Positions 57,800 through 64,000 of a stretch of DNA of 64,000 bases are shown in pieces. The stretch lies in assembly GCA_944548615.1 (NCBI GenBank), contig OX155964.1:18580653-18644652 (forward strand). The letters are read 5' to 3'. A model generated the notes under the pieces. The model did no database searches. It saw nothing but the letters and a program-made list of their open reading frames with translations, and was not told the origin of the DNA. This stretch comes from Micropterix aruncella. Its lineage: Eukaryota; Arthropoda; Insecta; Lepidoptera; Micropterigidae. Made by a program: the position numbers and the translations under genes. Numbering within the stretch: position 1 is the first letter of the stretch; the number at the start of each line of letters is the position of its first letter.

Positions 57800-57807
57800 A
57801 AACTGAG
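57780..57807. repeat. Perfect 28-bp palindrome
   Basis: CTCAGTTTTTGCTT followed directly by its exact inverse AAGCAAAAACTGAG, centred at 57793/57794. Several ACTGAGTTTT repeats follow to 57853. It lies at the edge of the RTE fragment and could be a foldback relic or a cruciform-prone break site. Confidence 0.95.
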
Positions 57808-57853
57808 TTTTACTGAGTAAAAGAGTTTTACTGAGTTTTACTTACTAAACTGA

Positions 57854-58800
57854 GTATTAATACAACCATCGAAATCGTGTCATCAGGCAAAAAAGACTTT
57901 GGCTGGAACATCTAGCGGAAGACCGCTTGGTGGTGGCCTTCTACCAGGGATTATTTACTAACCGGGCCCACTGATCCCTCTTTTATATTAGCAAGTGCAC
58001 CAATCAACCTTGCAATGCATGCAGGTTCCCACTATGAGGCAACGTTTGACGGGGTCGGAACCCTCTCTCGGGGCCGGTCTTCAAAGTGATCTCTTATCCA
58101 GTGCATTTTGTTGGCGTCGCCGCTACGATTATGGTTTCCTCAATAAGCGTTTTTCTCGATGGCCTCGCAGGACGACAATGGTCCAGCGCAGAGGAAATTG
58201 TAGAGCCCCGTCGCGCCAATCGCCTCACCACCGACGCGACCGACTAATTGGCTACGTAATCGCAACATTCTCATCTTTTTATCCGCCTTAACGAACGCAT
58301 CACCCCGTGCAACCAGATCGTTCCGCGGATATAGGTAGTCTGGCAAGGCAATACTGGGGTATAGACAACATTTTTAAAGTTCGCGTCTGGCAGCCCCACA
58401 CCCGAACAGTCAAATTTTCTGTTGGGTGGTTTTTCTTATATTTTTTCTCTCTGGTTAATATGCAAAATCCGTTAAAAGCATCACTAGAAAGTACATTGCC
58501 ACAAGACATCTTCGTTTGAAGTAGAAAAAAAACGCGTGTAGAACGCGTTTATATTCCAAATATAATTATTGCTGCTTTATGTTGACTCAATAGTTTGATC
58601 TATTATTTAAATATTTCGATTTCATTATTGTCATCGCTTATTCGTATTTATTATCGCTCTATCCCAACAAGTATCTGGTGGAAAACGACTTAAGGCGACG
58701 CCCTATGTAACCAGCGCAAAATTGTAATTTTAACTATTTTTCAACGTCCCAGCAGAAGATTACGAAAAAGGTAAGAGAGCTAAAACCAATTATTTATTTT
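57854..58800. other. Unassigned, GC-richer segment
   Basis: 57990-58340 has frames on both strands without stops for 60-98 codons, but the translations are arginine/serine-rich and match nothing known to me. It may be a decayed transposon. Confidence 0.35.
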
Positions 58801-58803
58801 TGG

Positions 58804-58890
58804 TCGATGTTGTTGATGTTGATGTTGTTATTGATGATGATGTCGATGATGATGTTGATGTTGATGATGTTGATGTTGATGATGTTGATT
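58804..58890. repeat. (GAT/GTT)n trinucleotide repeat
   Basis: Imperfect tandem of GATGTT and GATGAT units over ~87 bases. Confidence 0.9.
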
Positions 58891-59568
58891 TACAATCTCT
58901 TAAGTTGATGCTGGAGACATTTTTTCGCAAAAGTTCTTAATAAAACGGAAAAAAATGTGTTTTAGATGTATTTTTCCATGACGAAAGCTGCTAAAATATT
59001 TTTTATGTAAGGAAAGAAAATACAAATACGTTCTAACTAAAGCTGTAAAGTTGACGTAAGAAACGAATTGTGAGATTTTGATTTTTTCATTAATTCGCAT
59101 ATGACTTTTGTTACTATTGAAGCGAAAACAAGTATTTTTATGACTTTTTATTTTGTAAAAATCTCTACGTTGAACATACAATTTAAAACACATTTTTTTC
59201 GCACAAACACAACACAATCACAACAAACAAAAAAAACTAGGAATATTTTTAAAAATCTATTAAATCTAAAAAATATATATTTTAATGTGAAATTCATTTC
59301 TTAATTCTTCTATGCCATTCTCCTCTTTTTAATTTTCCGTTTTTTTTAACACTTACACTCACATTTATATGTGTTACCTCCGGCATCGCCTTCAGTTAGA
59401 GAATCATTGATACTCACTCAACAGCAGCATAAATCAAACGTCAATAAAATGGCAGAAGTTGGCCTAACACTTCGACGAAGAGTCCCATCATTTTATGTCC
59501 TGTATAATAGGGAAATCGTCATTCACATACATCCCTTCTCGGAAGTTTAACGAAAACATGTTACTGAC
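58891..59568. other. No recognisable feature
   Basis: Opposed frames at 58900-59304 are lysine/phenylalanine-rich translations of AT-rich sequence. Confidence 0.4.
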
Positions 59569-59784
59569 GTGCTAAATGTATTCATCCTTACAATCACCGC
59601 TACCATTGATATGTTTACGTTGGATAAACTGAATGGAGAATGGGTTGTAGATATCATCAATCGCATTACCAGTTTTATTGATCAACATCTCAATGGATAC
59701 TATTCAAACGTAATCAGCATCACGTCTCCCGGAGAAAGTTCACTTTGCGATTATTTGGCCGTAGCCGTGACTGCATGTAAATAA
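59569..59784 (+). CDS. Candidate host exon or unrecognised 71-residue frame
   Basis: The translation reads LNVFILTITATIDMFTLDKL, NGEWVVDIINRITSFIDQHL, NGYYSNVISITSPGESSLCD, YLAVAVTACK. It is unusually protein-like for this window: amphipathic, not low-complexity, and without overlap with any repeat. GTAAAT at 59777, within ...GCATGTAAATAA, could be a splice donor. I see no good polypyrimidine-AG acceptor immediately upstream. The family is unknown to me, and it may be chance. Confidence 0.25.
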   Translation: MLNVFILTITATIDMFTLDKLNGEWVVDIINRITSFIDQHLNGYYSNVISITSPGESSLCDYLAVAVTACK

Positions 59785-60216
59785 AATAATGTTAATTTTA
59801 ATCGATTTGTACGTTGGATTCGGCATCCGACAATTACGCAGGTAGGTACGACAAAGAGATTGCCGTACTTTTTTGCCGGGCCGGCAGTCGTGAGGTCGTA
59901 GCACCGTCTAAAGAAAGAAAAGATAGGCACATGCATATTATCTAGTGTAAATCATTTAATTAGTGTAATAATTTATTATTGTAATCGTTTAATGAAACAA
60001 AGTAAACAACAATATTTAGTGTAAACAAAAATAGTTATTATAGGTTAGGTTATGTTAGGTTAGGAAGTAAGTATATTAATAAACTTTAATTCACTTATTT
60101 AGTGTAATTATTTATTAGTATAAATCAAGCTACTTTTTACAGAAAATATAGGTTTGTTTCGGATAGGTTTGAAAGTCAGTACACCTATTTAGCGTAAATT
60201 AAGTTATAATATATAA
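59785..60216. other. Degenerate repeats, TTAGTGTAA and GGTTAGGTTA motifs
   Basis: ATTTAGTGTAA-type strings recur at irregular spacing. AGGTTAGGTTATGTTAGGTT occurs at 60044-60063. No gene is seen. Confidence 0.5.
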
Positions 60217-60490
60217 TGGGCCCGATTGCGTTTCTTCGTGAACAAAATAGCAACTTAGTTCAACCAAACTAGACAGATCAATACGTTAGAACGGAATTTG
60301 AAATGAACTATCGTAGATTTTCCCGCACCAAAACTACCTGTCGAACGTATAGACGCCAGAATACCTAAGTTTAAACACATTTCGTGCGGTGTTAGATTTA
60401 GTTGTTATACCTTCGATGGGTAGTTTTAGGACAACCGTTCATTTCACATTCCGCTCGGACGCACTGCTCTGTCTCGTTCACGTGAACTAA
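60217..60490. mobile_element. Foldback MITE, copy 2
   Basis: Left end GGGCCCGATTGCGTTTCTTC matches the terminal repeat of 599-863. The right arm GGACGCACTGCTCTGTCTCG is the inverse of that copy's left arm, and the element's own left arm (GACAGATCAATACGTTAGAACG) is a diverged partner. The right terminal repeat is eroded. Confidence 0.58.
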
Positions 60491-63048
60491 TTACCAATTT
60501 ATTAAAGGTTTGCCAAATTACTGACTGATTTGAGAAATTGATAAAGGAATATGTAATTTAAAAAATCTAAATCTAGATATCGTATCGTAAATATCTAAAT
60601 ATCGCAACAAAATATCGTATTTAAAAAAAAACTAAATATAGTATCGTAATCTAAATTCACATTGGCCCTATTTTATCGATATTTCTCCACTCATCAGATA
60701 TCGAAGATTATTAAGTAAAACTTTAATAACATGCAACTTTAAACATTTATCTAACTATTCGTTTAAAATGTATACTTAAAACAGATGTAATTATACGATT
60801 TATTTTGTTTATGCGCTGTGTTGTGTTGGCCCTTCTACGCTTTTCTCGCGTCGAGCTTTTTTAACGCTTCGCGTCGGTAGCCGCTGAAGCCGTAGCCGGC
60901 GCCGAGTGGATCACTTTAAATGGATTTGATTCTTGACAGATTGGATCCGTTTTTAATCCGTGTCGGAGACTTTCACTTCGATGTCCTATTACCACATTAA
61001 CACGTATTTCAAGAGCATGTCTACGATTATTGAACGGCTACTGACAGTGTCCGTCATTGAGATGCCGCTTGTTTTATTTGCGTTTTGCATTCTGATCTTT
61101 TCGCTCACAAGAGACTGAGAAATAGTTTTATATGTGCTCATTTAATTTAGAAACTCTTTGAGGGCTTTGATTGTAATTCTGGAGTTCGGACATACTGTCA
61201 TGCTTAAGTCAAACCGTAAAATTTAATATTTAATTTATTTTTGTAAGCAATGCATAAGTAATATTCTAATTTACAACTTAAACATCAAATAAAATATTAT
61301 GGAACTAAATTACGAAATCTTTTGCAATAAAATAATCTCGATTATTGATTAGTGATGTTTATTGTCCGATGTCGTCCAACTAAGCAAAGCGTGGGCTTGT
61401 GCAGACATCCTATTACAGAGTTACATCAATTAATGCGTGAATACGTTTTAAAAGATCTGAATGGCTGAGAGCGATTTTATTTATTATATAGTTCAAAAAT
61501 TAATAAAAAAAAGATTACAGCAAAGATAAATTCTAAATCATTTTTTTTTTCAATTATTTTAATTTTAGTAACGGAAAAAAAAGAAGGCAAGAAGGGGCAT
61601 TTGCCCTCTCCACTAGCTTTTACTCTAGGGTCTTATCATACGCAACATCTGAAGCTTTATTCTTATTTCATGGGAAACAAACATTTGTTTCGTAGAACTA
61701 TTCAAGCAAAGCCAAGATTTCTACTTAAGTTCCAGTGAGCTTTGAAAATTTGTCTCTCCCAAACAGCGCGTATTTAAATAATCAAGAGACGCTTCTACAC
61801 TTCGTCGTGATCAACGATGGCATATGAATGACAACAGTTTGAAAACGCATTGCAGTTTTATTTACTTATTTTATTTTATAAAGCAATGTACCAAAAAAAG
61901 ACATGGACATACATACTATTATATATGCAGGATCATTAAAAATAAATATTAGTATACAGAAAAAACATAGCTCTATATAAATATGCTAGCATATCCGAAA
62001 TGAGGCGATATCGCACAACCAACTATACCTATAAGGTCTGTATCTGGCTGTGCTGAGTTAACATTTAATTTTGTTTGTTGACGCGCAAACTGACGCATTT
62101 GATTCCAATTTTCAGAGACTTTTTAAACCTTACAAAGGATTTAGTCTAACAATGTGTTTTTACAGAAATTAAAACTAAAAATAAAAAGTAGAAAAAAATG
62201 TATGCAATTAAAACTAAACATTTTTTTTATAAACATTGCATTATATTCAATAAATCTAAGTAGAAAAATAGGTAGTAATATATGCACCTATATAATCAGA
62301 GTATTAACACTACATTGTAATATATAATATGTATGAGAAAATAATGTGTAATATTGCAAAATTTTTGAAATATATGTGTTTTTAATATTCACCCTATAGT
62401 AGTAATTAGATCTTCAGTTTATCTGAAGTGTAAAAATGATTGACACCAAGAAGATTGCAACTACAAACCCTTGCCACATTATTAGGCCCACCTTGGAATT
62501 CAGAACTGATTTATACACTTTTCAATATCCGTAAAATTTTAAGTAATATTTTATTTTTACTCTTTATGGTTATTCATTTAATCAGCTTTTCATGTATGTG
62601 AATAATAAAAATATTTAGCCACTATAGCCTAGAAGAGAAACGGAAGCTGTTGTAAAACGGAACCCAAACGGGTTCATCCGTCGGCCGAGAGTGGGCGCTC
62701 CCGATTATATTGATGAAATTAATATTCAGATGAAATCAGTCTTTAGCTTGTTGCCGGGAAAGTCTTGAGTGATACAATCGTTTTTTTTATGTATTAGTGT
62801 AGTTTTGCGTAATTAATTTAAACTCAAACGTTATAAACGAGTCTTCTTCCGGGTTTGACGGTAAAGAAATTGCCAAATTTATTTTCACAATAAAGCAAAT
62901 GAATCTTGTTTTGACATATATTTTTATTGCAATACTGCTGCCACCCGCGCTTCTTATATAATTTTCTGACAATGAAAATGAATAGAAAATAACTGAAAAA
63001 TATGTTTTTCGACATATTAATTATGCACTAATAAAAAGTTATAGGTTA
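60491..63048. other. Long stretch without supported genes
   Basis: 60830-61120 is a GC-richer island (CGCTTCGCGTCGGTAGCCGC) with no long frame. 62655-62705 holds the inverse of the 56290 block. Other sequence is AT-rich; short frames near 62787-63015 (reverse) are unremarkable. Confidence 0.4.
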
Positions 63049-63178
63049 TTAAAAAGTGGAATTTTGCGCTGAAATATACTGTGCGACTCCGTTGGGAGTT
63101 TCAGGGGCAACCCATGTTTCGTCCCCAGTAACAATAGAGTGAAAAAAAATCATCACTGATGCGATTTTCCCTTCTCAT
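63049..63178 (-). pseudogene. mariner-like transposase fragment
   Basis: The reverse frame reads IASVMIFFHSIVTGDETWVA followed by PETPNGVAQYISAQNS and a stop at 63049. IVTGDETWV is the strand and first catalytic Asp motif of mariner/Tc1-type DDE transposases. The downstream part is unlike typical mariners and is truncated. No inverted repeats were found around it, so this is an isolated fragment. Confidence 0.65.
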
Positions 63179-63465
63179 AGAGATAGCGAATAAAGCTTCG
63201 AATTTCACACAAAGATGAAGGAAACAAAGAGAGTGTTTACGCAAGATGTTGACAGTTCTGAACGTACTGACCCCGCGTAATTTTGTTGGAAAGAGGAGGA
63301 GCTAATCTACATAGCAGTGTGACCAACATAGCAAAAACAAATTACCTCTGCACGTGAGAGCCCTGGTACAGTTACTTTCTGGACATGCATAGTATTATCC
63401 AAACAATGAAACTATTTTATATTTCAAGACGACCTATTTTTTACCTCGTTAAAAAGTATATTATA

Positions 63466-64000
63466 CTAGCTGACCCGGCGAACTTTGTACCGCCTAACAG
63501 TCAATGAATGTCGTGTTATAGATTAGCTGAACTTAATGTAGGATTTTATGAAAGTAATACAATGAATACAAAATATTTTAAGTTCACTACTTTATAAGGA
63601 TAATAACATAAAAAGAGATATAAAAGTACAAAAAATAAGTATATCAATCGCGTATCAGCAAGACATGATTGAATTAAACTATTAACATATTGTGCAGCAT
63701 GGGATGCACTCGGTTTAATTCTCTTCATTGAAGTTATGCATGAAGAATTGTTTTTTTTATCAGGCGCAAGAACAAATAAAGCGGATTATTTGCCGACACG
63801 TGAACATGCCACGTACAACTGACCATGAGAAAACACGGATTTACATTTTGTATGGAAAAATGTTTTTCTTTTATTTTAATTTTTCGACAATTTTCTAATT
63901 TTTTTTAATAGTAATTCTGGTATTCGGGACGGAAACAAATACTACAAATCAAAAACCATGAAAATCGGTCTAGCCATTCTCGAGTTATAAGTGTTCGAAC
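63466..64000 (-). mobile_element. Helitron 3' end with helicase remnant, continuing past the window
   Basis: The reverse strand ends CTAG at 63469-63466. It is preceded by a GGCG...CGCC hairpin (GGCGGTACAAAGTTCGCCGG) at the normal ~10-base distance and followed by T. Upstream lies the last part of the Rep-helicase frame. 63940-64000 (reverse) reads ACTCGAGAATGGCTAGACCG, a block common in Helitrons. The coding remnant is directly preceded by AT-rich noncoding text, so this is probably a deletion derivative, but the 5' end is outside the window. Confidence 0.8.
63546..63839 (-). pseudogene. Helitron helicase (PIF1-like), C-terminal end
   Basis: The reverse frame reads SVFSHGQLYVACSRVGK, a TAA, then SALFVLAPDKKNNSSCITSM and KRIKPSASHAAQYVNSLIQ. 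FSHGQLYVA(C/F)SRV is motif VI of PIF1-family helicases at the C-terminus of Helitron RepHel proteins, which unwind DNA during rolling-circle transposition. LFV.APD continues the normal ending. All upstream helicase motifs and the Rep nuclease are missing from the visible part. One in-frame stop marks it as dead. Confidence 0.85.

Noticed and set aside
60044..60068. Interstitial insect telomere repeat (TTAGG)n
   Set aside because: Only a few imperfect GGTTA(G/T) units; too short and irregular for a telomeric tract.

Overview
This window looks like a gene-poor, AT-rich, repeat-dense stretch of an insect chromosome. Lepidoptera is the most likely group, but this is an inference. It rests on Helitron copies with CTAG ends, on several non-LTR (LINE) families with short A+T-rich tandem tails, and on piggyBac-like, hAT-like, mariner-like and Harbinger-like remnants. 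Nothing prokaryotic is present: no operons, CRISPR arrays or rRNA genes. I cannot support any intact host protein-coding gene. Almost every open frame with recognisable content belongs to a mobile element, and most of these are broken. One to three small frames of unknown origin (43233-43547, 55543-55788 reverse strand, 59569-59784) are the only candidates for something else.

Layout. 1-13 kb: Helitron 3' end, a foldback MITE, a LINE with a restriction-like endonuclease (6.7-8.0 kb) and its rearranged relative (10.8-11.5 kb), a dispersed element built on ~118-bp tandem units (8.2 kb), a 226-bp Helitron (11.6 kb) and a LINE RNase H tail (12.3-13.1 kb). 13-28 kb: a LINE 3' end split by a piggyBac-like MITE, a perfect 22-bp-arm hairpin (15.83 kb), 130 uninterrupted TA dinucleotides (16.2 kb), two further copies of the 118-bp element, two reverse-transcriptase-bearing LINEs (19.4-21.1 kb forward, 26.1-27.4 kb reverse) and a 317-bp foldback MITE. 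28-41 kb: long tracts with little structure, a ~200-bp tandem array (36.7-37.5 kb) and a possible LTR-element start (39.6 kb). 41-51 kb: a hAT relic with a perfect 8-bp target duplication, a tRNA-derived SINE-like unit, a ~111-bp satellite with two palindromes per unit (44.2-45.2 kb), a LINE tail, and two target-site-flanked insertions of a GC-rich, possibly Penelope-like retroelement, one of them head-to-head. 51-64 kb: a complete 776-bp non-autonomous Helitron, nested LINE tails, a Harbinger-like element with a MADF-like remnant, an RTE-type RT tail, a mariner fragment, and a Helitron that keeps the last helicase motif and runs off the window.

The elements do not act together as a pathway. 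What they record is the order of insertions: piggyBac-like into LINE (13.5 kb), Penelope-like into an older dispersed repeat (50.5 kb), LINE tails into another repeat (52.6-53.1 kb). The best candidates for something undescribed are the palindromic 111-bp satellite, the dispersed family carrying 118-bp internal repeats, and the head-to-head retroelement with a degenerate hammerhead-like core. All family names come from motifs read by eye; no database search was run.
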